From the NCBI RefSeq assembly GCF_003063295.1, contig NZ_MUXF01000019.1:117909-181908 (forward strand): 64,000 nt of DNA, read 5' to 3'. Below the pieces are notes generated by a model. The model saw only the letters and a program-made list of their open reading frames with translations, was not told where the DNA came from and made no database searches. Source of the DNA: Arcobacter lacus (GTDB taxonomy: Bacteria; Campylobacterota; Campylobacteria; Campylobacterales; Arcobacteraceae). Position numbers and translations under genes: made by a program. Positions 33,543 to 43,998 of the stretch are shown here, piece by piece (within the stretch, counting starts at the first letter, position 1; each line of letters opens with the position of its first letter).

Positions 33543-36068
33543 CTATTTTTGTTTATCTAAGTATTTTTGTAAAACTATAACAAATGTTGTTCTTCCATTT
33601 TGACTTTCAACACTAATACTTCCTTTCATACTATCTTCAATAATCATTTTTGAAATATAAAGTCCCAATCCCGTTCCATTTGAATTTTTTTTTGTACTAA
33701 AATATTGATTAAAAATCTTACCTATAATTTCTTCTTTAATTCCACCTGCATTGTCTTCAATTTTAATGATAACTTTATTTTTTTCTTCATTAACATTTAT
33801 AATAATGTTCTTATTTAAAGTATCATTATTTCTAAATGCATCTTTTGAATTATTTAAGATAGATAACATAACCTGTTTAAACTCATTAACATAATTTTCA
33901 ATATAAATATTATTAACATTTTTCACAATACAAATATTATCTTGATTTAATGATTGTTGAATAATCTTTAATATCTCATCAATAATCAAATTAATATTAA
34001 ACTCTTGAATTGTTTTTTCATTAGAATAAAATTTTCTAAAATCATTGATTGTTCTTGCCATATGGATAGTTAAACTTTCAATATTATCTAAATAAGTGTT
34101 TATTTCATTGTTTTTTACTTTCAAAGAACTGAGTTCTTCTTCTATTAAAAAAACATTACAGTTTAATTCATTTAAAGGTTGTTTCCATTGATGTGCAATA
34201 TTTTCAATCATTTCTCCCATTGCAATTAATTTATTTTGATGAAATATCATGTTATCTTTCTGCTTAGATTTTTTTATTTCTAATTCTATTTCATTCTTTA
34301 ACATTTTTGTAACTTTATATGAAATGTACTGTTTAAACAATAAATACAAAATAATAATTAAAACAATTGCAAAAAAGATTTTTATCCAAAGCAAGTCTTT
34401 TTCTTTTTCAATAATAGGAAGAAGATATTTATTCTTTATTCGTTTGTGCTCTTCAGAAGAAATAAGACTCAGTGATTTATTAAATATATCAACTAAAATT
34501 TTTTCATCTTCACGAACTGCAAATGAAAAATCCAATTTTTCATCCAATCGTGTAATGATTTTCAACTCTCCTGCATAGTTATTTTGTAAATAATCACTCA
34601 TAACTGGCAAAGCATTGATATATCCATCAATTTTCTTTTGTTCTAGCAATTCAAATCCTTTAACATAATTTTGTATATCTACAAATTTTATATTTGAATA
34701 TTTTGCTTTAATTTCATTACTGAGTTTTAGATTTTTACAAATTCCAACTATTTTATTTCCAAAATTCTCTAAATTAGAATGTTCCATGTCTTTTCGTCCA
34801 ATCATTACTAAATCTGTAGAAAAGTATGAATTACTGTAAAATAAATTTTTTTGCTCCATAAAATTTGGTGTTGCTGTAGAAAGAATATCACACTGTTTAT
34901 CATCTATAAACTCTAATGATTCTTGCCAACTACTTGTAGGTACTATAATAAACTTCTTACGAATTGACTTTGAAAGAATATCCATATACTCTTTACTAAC
35001 TCCAATATGTTCTTGATTATAATCCAAACCTTCAAAAGGATACCATTTTGGATGAATACACACTTTTAAATATTTTTTATCATTTAAATAGTTAAACTCC
35101 TCTTTTGAAAAAAAAAGTTTAGAATGCTCATAGATAAATTCATCTAAATCTATATTACTTTGTTTGTCTACTAAATCTAAATTTTTAAAATCATCAATAA
35201 TTAACTTAACTCTATTTTTATCAATTGAACCTATAGGATATAATTTGGGCATCATCAATTTTTCAATTTTTGTGGATTCATATATTAAAGATTCTTTACT
35301 TTTGTGTTGAGAATTATATTTTGACAAAATTAAATCTATAATTTCTTCTTTATGTGATAATGCATATTCCCAACCTTTAATACTTGCCTGTTTAAATCGT
35401 TCAATTCTATAAGGATGATCATTTAACTCCTTTTTTGATGTAAAAAGATTTAAATCATAATATTCAGCACCAAAAACAGTCGGATTTATTAAATTATAAG
35501 GATACTTAATTTTGTCAAGAAGAAAAGTCTCATTTGTTGTAAAAACAGTCATTGCATCAACTTTTTTATTAATAAAGTCTTCAATATTAAAAGTTGGCTT
35601 TACAGAAATAAAATCATTTGATTGGATATCAAATCTTTTAAAAATAATTAAAAACATTGAACTATTAATTTGATCAGATACACCCATAATCTTCTTACCT
35701 TTCAAATCATTTGGTGAAAAGATCTCTTTTTGTGTGACTAAAGCTAGTGGAGATTGTTTAAAAAAATTGGCGATAAAAACAGATGATTTATTATTAAGAT
35801 GTTCACTAATTAAATTTGAATATGTCAATCCATACATATTTTCATTAGCAAGTACTTTTTTAATAATATTTATATCATTATCAAACTCAATAAATTCCAC
35901 ATCTAATCCTACATCTTTATAAAAGCCTTTTTCTTTTGCTGCATAAAAGCCTGCAAATTCAAATTGATGTTTCCATTGAAGTTGTAATTTAACTTTTTCC
36001 AAAGAATCACTTGCATGAACTTGAAAAAGTATTAATAAAAATATAATTATTATTTTTAAATTTTTCAT
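33543..36068 (-). CDS. Hybrid sensor histidine kinase with NMT1/THI5-like and SBP_bac_3 ligand domains
   Basis: This 841-residue membrane sensor has a signal sequence (1-19). A periplasmic NMT1/THI5-like domain (about 25-300) contains LQLQWKHQFEFAGFYAAKEKGFY. A second ligand domain of the SBP_bac_3 type (about 330-545) contains YLKVCIHPKWYPFEGLD. One membrane span (about 555-575), a coiled linker, a histidine kinase domain with IAHQWKQPLNEL (H-box), an N-box with NNSKDAF and G-boxes DNAGGI and GTGLGLYISK follow. It overlaps the response regulator gene by 4 bases. NMT1 domains bind pyrimidine/thiamin-precursor-like ligands and SBP_3 domains amino-acid-like ligands. The actual signal is unknown. 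Confidence 0.9.
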   Translation of the reverse strand: MKNLKIIIIFLLILFQVHASDSLEKVKLQLQWKHQFEFAGFYAAKEKGFYKDVGLDVEFIEFDNDINIIKKVLANENMYGLTYSNLISEHLNNKSSVFIANFFKQSPLALVTQKEIFSPNDLKGKKIMGVSDQINSSMFLIIFKRFDIQSNDFISVKPTFNIEDFINKKVDAMTVFTTNETFLLDKIKYPYNLINPTVFGAEYYDLNLFTSKKELNDHPYRIERFKQASIKGWEYALSHKEEIIDLILSKYNSQHKSKESLIYESTKIEKLMMPKLYPIGSIDKNRVKLIIDDFKNLDLVDKQSNIDLDEFIYEHSKLFFSKEEFNYLNDKKYLKVCIHPKWYPFEGLDYNQEHIGVSKEYMDILSKSIRKKFIIVPTSSWQESLEFIDDKQCDILSTATPNFMEQKNLFYSNSYFSTDLVMIGRKDMEHSNLENFGNKIVGICKNLKLSNEIKAKYSNIKFVDIQNYVKGFELLEQKKIDGYINALPVMSDYLQNNYAGELKIITRLDEKLDFSFAVREDEKILVDIFNKSLSLISSEEHKRIKNKYLLPIIEKEKDLLWIKIFFAIVLIIILYLLFKQYISYKVTKMLKNEIELEIKKSKQKDNMIFHQNKLIAMGEMIENIAHQWKQPLNELNCNVFLIEEELSSLKVKNNEINTYLDNIESLTIHMARTINDFRKFYSNEKTIQEFNINLIIDEILKIIQQSLNQDNICIVKNVNNIYIENYVNEFKQVMLSILNNSKDAFRNNDTLNKNIIINVNEEKNKVIIKIEDNAGGIKEEIIGKIFNQYFSTKKNSNGTGLGLYISKMIIEDSMKGSISVESQNGRTTFVIVLQKYLDKQK

Positions 36069-36763
36069 TTTAAGTTAAACATAAATCCTTCACCATAAGA
36101 ACTTTTTATTGTACTTGCGGGTAATTTTGAACGAAGATTTTTCACTAAAGTTTTTATTGAAGGTATACTAAAATTTTTATAACTATCTTCAGTCCAAATT
36201 CTATCATAAATCATTTCAAAAGGTATAATTTCATTTGGTTTGTTTATAAATAACTCCAAAAGCAAAGCCTCTTTTTTTGTCAATTTTATAATCTCTTTAT
36301 TTTGTAATAAAATTTTTTTAGTAATATTCCAAGTAAATTCATTTAATTCATCTTTATAAAAAATAATCGTTTTATATAACTCATTTTCATAAAATGTTTC
36401 TATCTTATGAAACATACTTTTCAGACTATTTCTTGTCAAAGGTTTTTCTAAATACATAAAAACATCCAATCCAATAGCTTCAATTAAAGTCTCTTTATCA
36501 TCCCTTGCTGTAAGAAGAATAATTTTAGTATTATTATCAAATTTACGTATTTTTTTAGTGAGTTCTAAACCATTTAATAAAGGTATATTAATATCTAATA
36601 TCAATAAATCTGGTTTGTATTTTGTATATGTTTCTAAAGCTTTTATTCCATCTCTTGCAGTATAAACAACTTCAAACTTAGACTTAAAATATTTTTCATA
36701 TAACAACAATGTATTTAATTCATCTTCAACATACAACAGTTTTAGATCACTTATATCATTCAT
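36065..36763 (-). CDS. OmpR-type response regulator paired with the hybrid sensor
   Basis: This 232-residue protein has an N-terminal receiver domain: acidic pocket E13/D14, phosphorylation site D57 in LLILDINIP, T in LLTARD, K in EKP. A C-terminal winged helix has ELFINKPNEIIPFEMIYDRIW and a terminal SYGEGFMFNL hairpin. It is the first gene of a two-gene operon with the sensor kinase (ATGA overlap). Target genes are not visible; the adjacent autotransporter at 36891-38924, on the same strand upstream, is one candidate. The family assignment is firm. Confidence 0.92.
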   Translation of the reverse strand: MNDISDLKLLYVEDELNTLLLYEKYFKSKFEVVYTARDGIKALETYTKYKPDLLILDINIPLLNGLELTKKIRKFDNNTKIILLTARDDKETLIEAIGLDVFMYLEKPLTRNSLKSMFHKIETFYENELYKTIIFYKDELNEFTWNITKKILLQNKEIIKLTKKEALLLELFINKPNEIIPFEMIYDRIWTEDSYKNFSIPSIKTLVKNLRSKLPASTIKSSYGEGFMFNLK

Positions 36764-36890
36764 AAAAAAAATCTCCTAATCTTTTTATTATAAATCATAA
36801 TAAATTTTATTATATTTTATAATAAAAAGAGTTAAAAATATTTTACTTTATTATTTTTAACTACTTTTTACTTTTTTGAACTATCTAATT

Positions 36891-38924
36891 TTAGAATTTC
36901 AATACATATTTTGCAGAGATTAAATGGTCACTATAATCACTACCTTTTCCTTGATAGTTATATGAGAAATTGATATTACTAAATGCAGTAATTTTTCTTT
37001 CATAACCTAAACCAATTTCATGAGATAATCTACCATTATCAATTCCATTAGTATCAAAAGATACACCAGATGCACCAGAATAAGCTGAAGTTACTGTTTT
37101 ATTATCATCAATTAAATCATAATATAAATTTACATTACCAATTAATTTTGAACTATCATCTATTTTATATTGTGCAGCACTTCCTAATCCAACTAAGAAT
37201 TCATCAGTTGAAAATTTGTCAACATTTAGATTTAAAGAATCTGCTCCACTTTCAGAATAAGAAGGGCTATTAAAATATCTGTAAGTTGTAGAAACCATAG
37301 GTTGTAATAAAACTTTTTCATTTAATTCATAATCTCTTACTAATCTTAAATCAACTGTTGCACTTTTTGAAGTATAATCAGCTGTTGCAGTTTGATTAGT
37401 AAAAGAAATATCTCTTGTTGAATCTGTTTTTTGTAATGAATAACCTAATTGATATAATAATTGTGTTTTATCATCAATCACAGGTACATTTCCATAAACT
37501 GATGCACTAAATACATCTAAATCTGCATCTTGAGAAATATTGTTCATATCTACATTTGCATTTGCATAAAATAGTGCAAATCCTAATTTTTGATTATCAG
37601 CATATTCACCTTCAATCCCTAAACCTAATCCATAAGTTTTTGTATCAAATCCGCTTAATCCATCTTTATCTTGTTGAGAACCCATAGAACCAAAAGGTTT
37701 AACCCATAAACTTTTTTCTGCAAAAACCATATCACCAGAATTTAATCCATTTCCTAAATATACATTTTGTCTTTGATTTACAATATTTGAAATATTTCTA
37801 GAAATTTGTGATGTAGCTTCACTTGCTGCATTTGAAATTTGAGGTGTTGTAGTTTCAACTGCATTTGCAACTGCTTGATTTGAAGATAAGTTATTTAAAG
37901 ATGTAAATACTGAATTCATTTGAGTATTTCCACTAGTTTGAATAGTTGTTAGTGCTCTTCCTGCATCTCGTGCAGGGCCATTTCCACCACCAGCAATTAC
38001 AGAGTTTTGAATAGTACTTGCACTTACTACTTGTAAATCCAATGTTTGTCCACTTTGAGAAGCTCTAAAATCTAATAGTGCAGAATTATCATTTATTTCC
38101 ACGTTGTTTGATACTAGCAATGTACTTGAAGCCGAAATAACTCCCGTTAAAGTTTGATTTGCCAATAGATTTTGATTCAAGACATTTACATATATTTCTC
38201 CACCACTTATTTGTAAATTATCCCCTGTTAATCTTGAATATTTTGTAGCATTTCCAGCACTATCGCTATCAACATTTATTTGTAAAGTTCCCTCAAATTG
38301 GTAGAAATTTTTGATATTTGAACTTGCTCCACTTGAATAAGTTGGTAAATTGATTTTTCCTCTATTTTCAAAGTTATTTAAATTTACATCTATTGCACCA
38401 TTAATCGTTCCACTATTAAATACTTGTCCTACACCATTTAGAAGTAATGCATAACCATATTCATCTAATGCTCCATTTAAGGTTGCAGTTATTGTCCCTT
38501 CATTATTGATATAACCACTCACAATTCCATTAATAGCATAAGAATCACGAATTGAATCAACTGTAATAGTTCCATAGTTTGTCAACCATCTACCTGAAGC
38601 CATTGCATCAATAGAAAATACTCTTGTTTGGTAGTTATTTCCTCCATCCGTAACATTGATTGTTCCTCTGTTGATAATATCACCATTCCAAATTCCAATA
38701 TTGTCATTTAGATTTCCATTAGTTGTATCAATAAAAATACCAGCAGCTGTATTTGCAGTTGCTGTATAGTTAAGTATTGCACCTGATACAATTTCTAATC
38801 CATCGTTATCTGAATCATAGTCATAAGGTAAAACTGCACCTGAGTTGACACTCAATGTTGCTGCCATTATATTTGTAGATACAAGTAAAGCACTTGCATA
38901 GAGAGATATTTTACTTTTTTTCAT
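36891..38924 (-). CDS. Autotransporter (type Va) with C-terminal beta-barrel
   Basis: This 677-residue protein has a signal peptide (KKSKISLYASALLVSTNIMAA). The passenger is a beta-helix-like region of about 370 residues with repeated GxIxNxGTI motifs (NRGTINVTDGG, NYGTITVDS, NEGTITATLNG, NSGTINGAID). A C-terminal autotransporter barrel (about 390-677) ends YVLKF. The linker contains a proline/glycine-rich GGGNGPARDAGRA segment. No protease, adhesin RGD or lipase signature is seen in the passenger, so its surface role is unknown. It stands alone, with AAAGGA upstream of the ATG. Confidence 0.88.
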   Translation of the reverse strand: MKKSKISLYASALLVSTNIMAATLSVNSGAVLPYDYDSDNDGLEIVSGAILNYTATANTAAGIFIDTTNGNLNDNIGIWNGDIINRGTINVTDGGNNYQTRVFSIDAMASGRWLTNYGTITVDSIRDSYAINGIVSGYINNEGTITATLNGALDEYGYALLLNGVGQVFNSGTINGAIDVNLNNFENRGKINLPTYSSGASSNIKNFYQFEGTLQINVDSDSAGNATKYSRLTGDNLQISGGEIYVNVLNQNLLANQTLTGVISASSTLLVSNNVEINDNSALLDFRASQSGQTLDLQVVSASTIQNSVIAGGGNGPARDAGRALTTIQTSGNTQMNSVFTSLNNLSSNQAVANAVETTTPQISNAASEATSQISRNISNIVNQRQNVYLGNGLNSGDMVFAEKSLWVKPFGSMGSQQDKDGLSGFDTKTYGLGLGIEGEYADNQKLGFALFYANANVDMNNISQDADLDVFSASVYGNVPVIDDKTQLLYQLGYSLQKTDSTRDISFTNQTATADYTSKSATVDLRLVRDYELNEKVLLQPMVSTTYRYFNSPSYSESGADSLNLNVDKFSTDEFLVGLGSAAQYKIDDSSKLIGNVNLYYDLIDDNKTVTSAYSGASGVSFDTNGIDNGRLSHEIGLGYERKITAFSNINFSYNYQGKGSDYSDHLISAKYVLKF

Positions 38925-39070
38925 TTCTTTTCCTTAAATTTTTTCATAAGAAATTAAATCAAAACAAAGAAAGGAAATCGAAAGTTTTTCAACAATTTTT
39001 ATAAATATACAAATTTTTAATAAGGATGAAAGGTATAAAAAATAAGTTTACTTTGAAAGAAGCCAAAATT

Positions 39071-39108
39071 TAAAAATAAAAGCCTAAGGAAAATCCTTAA
39101 GCTTTTTT
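39071..39108 (-). terminator. Intrinsic terminator after acnB
   Basis: On the minus strand a 9-bp stem (GCTTAAGGA / TCCTTAGGC with one wobble pair, 39082-39102) directly after the acnB stop is followed by TTTTATTTTT. Confidence 0.75.
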
Positions 39109-39109
39109 A

Positions 39110-41686
39110 TTATCTTGAAGAAACTAATGTAGTTAAATATTCAGAAGAAACTTGGTTGAAGTTTAAGTATTTATAAACTCCATCTCTATTTTTATCATTG
39201 ATTTTTTGTCCAACAATACTTAAATACTCTTCAACAGTTGGTAATTTTCCTAAAAGTGCAGCAACTGCAGCAACTTCTGCAGAACCTAAATAAACTTTAG
39301 AATCTTTTCCAAGTCTGTTATCGAAGTTTCTTGTTGATGTAGAGAACACTGTTGAACCTTGTCCAACTTGTGCTTGGTTACCCATACATAATGAACAACC
39401 TGGAATCTCTATTCTAGCACCTGCTGCTGCAAATGTAGCATAATATCCTTCTTCAGTTAATTGAGCTTCATCCATTTTTGTAGGAGGGGCAACCCATAGT
39501 TTTGCTTTAGCAACACCTTCTCCTTTTAATACTTCTCCTAAAGCTCTAAATAATCCGATATTAGTCATACAAGAACCTACGAATACTTCATCAATATTTT
39601 TTGGTCTTGAATCATCAGCTAAAATTTCTGATAAAGTAGCAACATCATCTGGATCATTTGGACAAGCTAAGATTGGTTCTTTAATATCATCTAAATTGAT
39701 TTCGATTGTAGCTAAATACTCAGCATCTGCATCTGGCTCTAATAATTGAGGATTTTTAATCCACTCTTTCATTTTATCAGCTCTTCTTTGAAGAGTTTTT
39801 GCATCTTCATAACCTTCTTCAATCATTTTTTCAATTAAAGCAATGTTTGAAGATAAATATTCAATAATTGGTTCTTTATTTAATTGAACAGAACAAGCTG
39901 CAGCTGATCTTTCAGCAGATGCATCTGATAATTCGAATGCTTGCTCAACTTTTAAGTCTGGTAAACCTTGAATTTCAACAATTGTTCCAGCAAAAATATT
40001 CTTTTTATTTTTTTTAGGAACTGTTAATAATCCTTGTTTAATTGCATAATATGGAATTGCATTTACTAAATCTCTTAAAGTAATACCTGGTTGCATTTTT
40101 CCAGAGAATTTAACTAATACAGATTCTGGCATAGTTAAAGGCATCATTCCTGTAACTCCTGCGAATGCGATTAATCCTGATCCAGCTGGGAATGAGATAC
40201 CAATTGGGAATCTTGTATGAGAATCTCCACCAGTTCCTACTGTATCTGGTAAACATAATCTATTTAACCACGAGTGAATAACACCGTCACCTGGCTTAAG
40301 TGTAACTCCACCTCTTGAATTGATGAAATCTGGTAAAGTGTGTCTTAATTTAATGTCTGCTGGTTTTGGATAAGCAGCAGTATGACAGAATGATTGCATA
40401 ACCATATCAGCACCAAAAGATAATGCAGCAAGTTCTTTAATCTCATCTCTAGTCATTGGTCCAGTTGTATCTTGTGATCCAACAGTAGTTGCGATTGGTT
40501 CAACATACATACCAGGTTTGATACCCTCAACACCACAAGCTTTTCCAACCATTTTTTGTGCTTGAGTATAACCTTTACCGTTGTTAGCTGGTTGTTCAGG
40601 AGCAATAAATATAGTTGAAGCACCTAATCCTAATGCAGCTCTAGCTTTTGCAGTTAAACCTTTTCCAATAATTAATGGAATTCTTCCACCTGCTCTCATT
40701 TCATCTGTTAATGTATTTGGAGCTAATTTAAATTCAGAAACAACTTTTCCATCTTTTTCAATAACACCAGCGTATGGTTTTAAAGTAATAACATCACCAG
40801 TTTCAATTGAATCTACATTAGCTTGAATTGGTAAACAACCTGAATCTTCTGCAGTATTAAAGAAAATTGGAGCAATAATAGAACCAATTACAACTCCACC
40901 TGTTCTTTTATTTGGAACACCTGGAATATCTCTTCCCATATGCCATTGAACTGAGTTAATACCTGATTTTCTTGATGAACCTGTTCCAACAACATCACCA
41001 ACATAAGCTAAAGGGTGACCTTTTTGTTTTAATTCAGCCATTTTTTCTAATGGTTTTTCCATTCTTGATTGTAACATTGCAGTTGCATGTAATGGAATAT
41101 CTGCTCTTGTAAATGCAACAGTTGCAGGAGATAAATCATCTGTATTTGTTTCACCAGGAATTTTATATACAGTTAGTGTGATTGCTTCTTCAAGTGCAGG
41201 TTTATTTGTAAACCACTCAGCATTTGCCCAAGATTCAATAACTTCTTTAGCTTTTGCATTTCCAGCATCCATTAAATCTTTTACATCGTTGAATGAATTA
41301 TAAACTAAAATTGTATTTTTTAATTGTTCTGCAGCAGCATCAGCAACTTCAGCAATTTTTAAAGCTTCAACTAATGGTGGTACATTATATCCACCCATCA
41401 TTGTTCCTAAAATTTCAATAGCCTCAACTTTTGAAATAACAGAACAAGAAACTTTACCTTGAACAATATCATTTAAAAATGCAGCTTTAACATAAGCAGC
41501 ATCATCAACACCTGGATTAATTTTATTTTTAAATAAATCTAAAGCGTATTCAGCATCTACAACTTTACTTGCTTTTAATAACTCTACTAATTCAGCAGTT
41601 TGTGCAGCCGTTAAAGGTAAAGCTGGTAATCCACCTTCATTTAATCTTTCTTGTGAATGTGCTTTATAGTTCTCTAATAAACTCAT
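39110..41686 (-). CDS. acnB: Aconitate hydratase B / 2-methylisocitrate dehydratase
   Basis: AcnB interconverts citrate and isocitrate in the TCA cycle (and 2-methylaconitate in some species). Length 858, standard for AcnB. It begins with the AcnB-specific HEAT-like domain ([23 protein letters not shown]), then the swivel domain ([31 protein letters not shown], with GSVIAP-like GSIIAP). The catalytic domain carries the FeS cysteine motifs ([32 protein letters not shown]). The domain order (swivel before the core) is opposite to AcnA. It is a single gene with its own terminator. Confidence 0.97.
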   Translation of the reverse strand: MSLLENYKAHSQERLNEGGLPALPLTAAQTAELVELLKASKVVDAEYALDLFKNKINPGVDDAAYVKAAFLNDIVQGKVSCSVISKVEAIEILGTMMGGYNVPPLVEALKIAEVADAAAEQLKNTILVYNSFNDVKDLMDAGNAKAKEVIESWANAEWFTNKPALEEAITLTVYKIPGETNTDDLSPATVAFTRADIPLHATAMLQSRMEKPLEKMAELKQKGHPLAYVGDVVGTGSSRKSGINSVQWHMGRDIPGVPNKRTGGVVIGSIIAPIFFNTAEDSGCLPIQANVDSIETGDVITLKPYAGVIEKDGKVVSEFKLAPNTLTDEMRAGGRIPLIIGKGLTAKARAALGLGASTIFIAPEQPANNGKGYTQAQKMVGKACGVEGIKPGMYVEPIATTVGSQDTTGPMTRDEIKELAALSFGADMVMQSFCHTAAYPKPADIKLRHTLPDFINSRGGVTLKPGDGVIHSWLNRLCLPDTVGTGGDSHTRFPIGISFPAGSGLIAFAGVTGMMPLTMPESVLVKFSGKMQPGITLRDLVNAIPYYAIKQGLLTVPKKNKKNIFAGTIVEIQGLPDLKVEQAFELSDASAERSAAACSVQLNKEPIIEYLSSNIALIEKMIEEGYEDAKTLQRRADKMKEWIKNPQLLEPDADAEYLATIEINLDDIKEPILACPNDPDDVATLSEILADDSRPKNIDEVFVGSCMTNIGLFRALGEVLKGEGVAKAKLWVAPPTKMDEAQLTEEGYYATFAAAGARIEIPGCSLCMGNQAQVGQGSTVFSTSTRNFDNRLGKDSKVYLGSAEVAAVAALLGKLPTVEEYLSIVGQKINDKNRDGVYKYLNFNQVSSEYLTTLVSSR

Positions 41687-41939
41687 TTACTATCTCCTCT
41701 TTAATATATTTTTTAGAAAGTTGGCTTTATTATATCACAAAGAAAACAATAATTATGTACAATTTTTGTAAAGAATTGTACAAGTTTTTATTTGTGTAAA
41801 TAAAAGTTACAACCCTAGCTAAGCTTTTTACTGATTTTAAAATCCAAAATTAATAAGTTCAGAAATTGTACATATTTTTAATTTTTATTTAACTATGTTT
41901 TTGTATATTTAGAATTTAAAAAATTATAAAAAGAGAATT

Positions 41940-42380
41940 ATGATAAAAATATTAGAAGACAAACTACATAATGAGATTCCCCTAACAAAATTTATGGATT
42001 TAGAAATTACAAAATATGATGAAAAAGAGTTAATAACAACTGCACCTTTAGATAAAAACATAAATGATAAAGGTACAGCTTTTGGTGGAAGTTTAGCAAC
42101 ATTGACTATTATTTCTGGATGGAGTATTTGTTGGTTGATTTCTCAGGAATTAAATATTGATAGTAAAAATATTGTAGTTATAAAAAATGAACACTCATAT
42201 AGAAAACCTGTAACAAAAGAGTTGATTTGTCATACATATAAACCAACAAAAGATGAAATTGAGAATTTAAAAAATAAATTACTTTTGAAAAATAGTGCTT
42301 CGATAAAAATAAATTCACAGATTATAGAAGATGGTGAAATTTGTGTGGATTTTATAGGATATTATGTAATTAAAATTTAA
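41940..42380 (+). CDS. YiiD C-terminal-type hotdog thioesterase
   Basis: This 146-residue hotdog-fold protein resembles the putative thioesterase domain found at the C-terminus of YiiD/FabY. Typical features are an IPLTKFMDLEI start, the helix-capping GTAFGGSLATLTIISGWSI motif, and VIKNEHSYRKPV in the second half. The substrate may be an acyl-ACP or acyl-CoA; this is not determinable from sequence. The start ATG at 41940 follows AAAAAGAGAATT. It is a single gene, convergent with yebC. Confidence 0.78.
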   Translation: MIKILEDKLHNEIPLTKFMDLEITKYDEKELITTAPLDKNINDKGTAFGGSLATLTIISGWSICWLISQELNIDSKNIVVIKNEHSYRKPVTKELICHTYKPTKDEIENLKNKLLLKNSASIKINSQIIEDGEICVDFIGYYVIKI

Positions 42381-42403
42381 AAGAGTTTCAAAAGAAACTC
42401 TTT
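42380..42403. terminator. Hairpin between convergent thioesterase and yebC genes
   Basis: A 9-bp stem (AAAGAGTTT/AAACTCTTT, 6-base loop) lies between the two stops. The minus-strand side is followed by TTAAATTTTAATT, so it mainly serves the yebC transcript. Confidence 0.55.
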
Positions 42404-42405
42404 AT

Positions 42406-43116
42406 CTAAGCTATATTTGTATAAACAGCTTGAACATCATCATCGTCTTCAAGCTTTTCGATTAATTTTCCAATATCTTCTTGTTGAGCTTCTGTAAACT
42501 CTTGAGGATTATTTGGAATTCTTTTTAATTCAGCTTTTGTTAAAGCAATACCAAGTTCTTCAAACTTACTATTCATATTTCCAAAATCTGTATAGTTTGC
42601 ATAAGCTAAACATAAACCATCTTCTTCTTCAAGTTCTTCAAGTCCAGCATCTATTAATTCCATTTCTAAATCTTCAAGTTCATAATTGCTTGGTTTATTA
42701 AATTCAAAAATTGCTTTTCTATCAAAGAAAAATTCTAAAGAACCAGTAGGAACAACTTGTCCATTTGTTTTATTAAAATACATTTTTATGTTTGCAACTG
42801 TTCTTGTATTATTATCTGTTGCAGTTTCAACAAATATTAAAACTCCGTGAGGACCTTTACCTTCAAAATTTACTTCACTAAAGTTTGCTGCATCTTTACC
42901 ACTTGCTCTTTTTATAGCTGCATCAATATTTGCTTTTGGCATATTTTCAGCTTTAGCATTTAATATAGCTGTTCTTAAAGCTGAATTCATTTCTGGATCA
43001 GGAACTCCTGTTTTTGCTGCTACTTCAATAGCACGTGCAAGTTTTGGGAAAACTCTTGACATATTTCCCCATCTTTTCATCTTAGCTGCTTTTCTATATT
43101 CAAAGGCTCTACCCAT
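42406..43116 (-). CDS. YebC/PmpR family protein (TACO1-like)
   Basis: This 236-residue member of the YebC/TACO1 family is annotated as a transcriptional regulator and in recent work linked to translation of proline-rich stretches. The start at 43116 (MGRAFEYRKAAKMKRW) is chosen because GGAG lies seven bases upstream and this N-terminus is the universal family start. A longer in-frame reading to 43152 has no support. Conserved blocks are ARAIEVAAKTG, ENMPKANIDAAIKRASGK, YEGKGPHGV-like FEGKGPHGVLIFVE and DDDDVQAVYTN near the end. Cytoplasmic. Confidence 0.93.
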   Translation of the reverse strand: MGRAFEYRKAAKMKRWGNMSRVFPKLARAIEVAAKTGVPDPEMNSALRTAILNAKAENMPKANIDAAIKRASGKDAANFSEVNFEGKGPHGVLIFVETATDNNTRTVANIKMYFNKTNGQVVPTGSLEFFFDRKAIFEFNKPSNYELEDLEMELIDAGLEELEEEDGLCLAYANYTDFGNMNSKFEELGIALTKAELKRIPNNPQEFTEAQQEDIGKLIEKLEDDDDVQAVYTNIA

Positions 43117-43251
43117 TAAATTACTCCAAACTATTTTTAAAAATTTTGGCAATTATACCAATTTTGTAATAATATGTTTATAAAAAACTCTTTTAAAGTT
43201 TCTCTCTACAATATTAGAATATAATACACGTTTATTTTTAAGGACTTAAAT

Positions 43252-43995
43252 TTGAAAAAGATTATTTTTATTTTACTATTTACACTTGTTAGTTTTGCAA
43301 ATGAGGCTAATACAAATGATATTTCAGATGAATTTGATTCAGAGTTTACTTCAAAAACAAAAGAAGTTTTTGATCCTCTTAGTGGATATAATAGAGTTAT
43401 GACATCATTTAATGACAAATTTTATATATATGTTTTAGCACCAACAGCAAGAGGTTATGCATATGTAGTTCCAGAAACTGCAAGAATAGGAATAGATAAC
43501 TTTTTTACAAATTTATTTTTTCCAATTAGATTTGCAAATAATTTATTACAACTAAAATTTCAAAATGCAAGTGAAGAATTAGGTAGATTTTTGATGAATA
43601 CTATCTGGGGACTTGGTGGTTTTATGGATCCGGCAACAAATGAACTTAATATGAAAATTCATAAAGAAGATTTTGGGCAAACTTTAGGTTTTTATGGAAT
43701 GGGTGAAGGTTTCCATATAGTTTTACCATTTTTAGGACCATCAAATTTAAGAGATTTAACTGGATTAATTGCAGGAGAAATTATATCTCCAACAAGTACA
43801 TTAGGAGAACATACATTTAAATATAAAATTCCAAATAACACTTTAGAAGAGTTTGGTCTTGTATCTTTATATAAAGTTAATGAGTTCTCATTTAATCCAA
43901 ACCAATATGAAATGATAAAAAAAGATGCTCTAGATTTATATCCATTTTTAAGAGATATTTATACTCAATCTAGACAAAAACAAATAGAGGAATAA
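43252..43995 (+). CDS. mlaA: MlaA/VacJ family outer-membrane lipid-transport protein without lipobox
   Basis: MlaA removes phospholipids from the outer leaflet of the outer membrane. The 247-residue protein has a signal peptide (IIFILLFTLVSFA) and the MlaA core: DPLSGYNRVMTSFNDKFY, PETARIGIDNFFTNL, FLMNTIWGLGGFMDPA, EDFGQTLGFYGMGEGFHIVLPFLGPSNLRD. Unlike E. coli MlaA, no lipobox cysteine is seen, so it is probably not a lipoprotein. The start is TTG at 43252 with AAGGA upstream. First gene of a four-gene operon with mlaC-like, RND and LOG genes. Confidence 0.9.
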   Translation: MKKIIFILLFTLVSFANEANTNDISDEFDSEFTSKTKEVFDPLSGYNRVMTSFNDKFYIYVLAPTARGYAYVVPETARIGIDNFFTNLFFPIRFANNLLQLKFQNASEELGRFLMNTIWGLGGFMDPATNELNMKIHKEDFGQTLGFYGMGEGFHIVLPFLGPSNLRDLTGLIAGEIISPTSTLGEHTFKYKIPNNTLEEFGLVSLYKVNEFSFNPNQYEMIKKDALDLYPFLRDIYTQSRQKQIEE

Positions 43996-43998
43996 AAG

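Noticed and set aside
38141..38760. Repeated GTI-type motifs in the autotransporter gene as a DNA repeat array
   Set aside because: The repetition is at the protein level (beta-helix rungs) with divergent codons, typical of autotransporter passengers, and not a CRISPR or tandem DNA repeat.
43206..43418. Minus-strand 70-codon frame opposite the mlaA start
   Set aside because: It overlaps the well-supported signal peptide region of mlaA and has no ribosome site or family resemblance.
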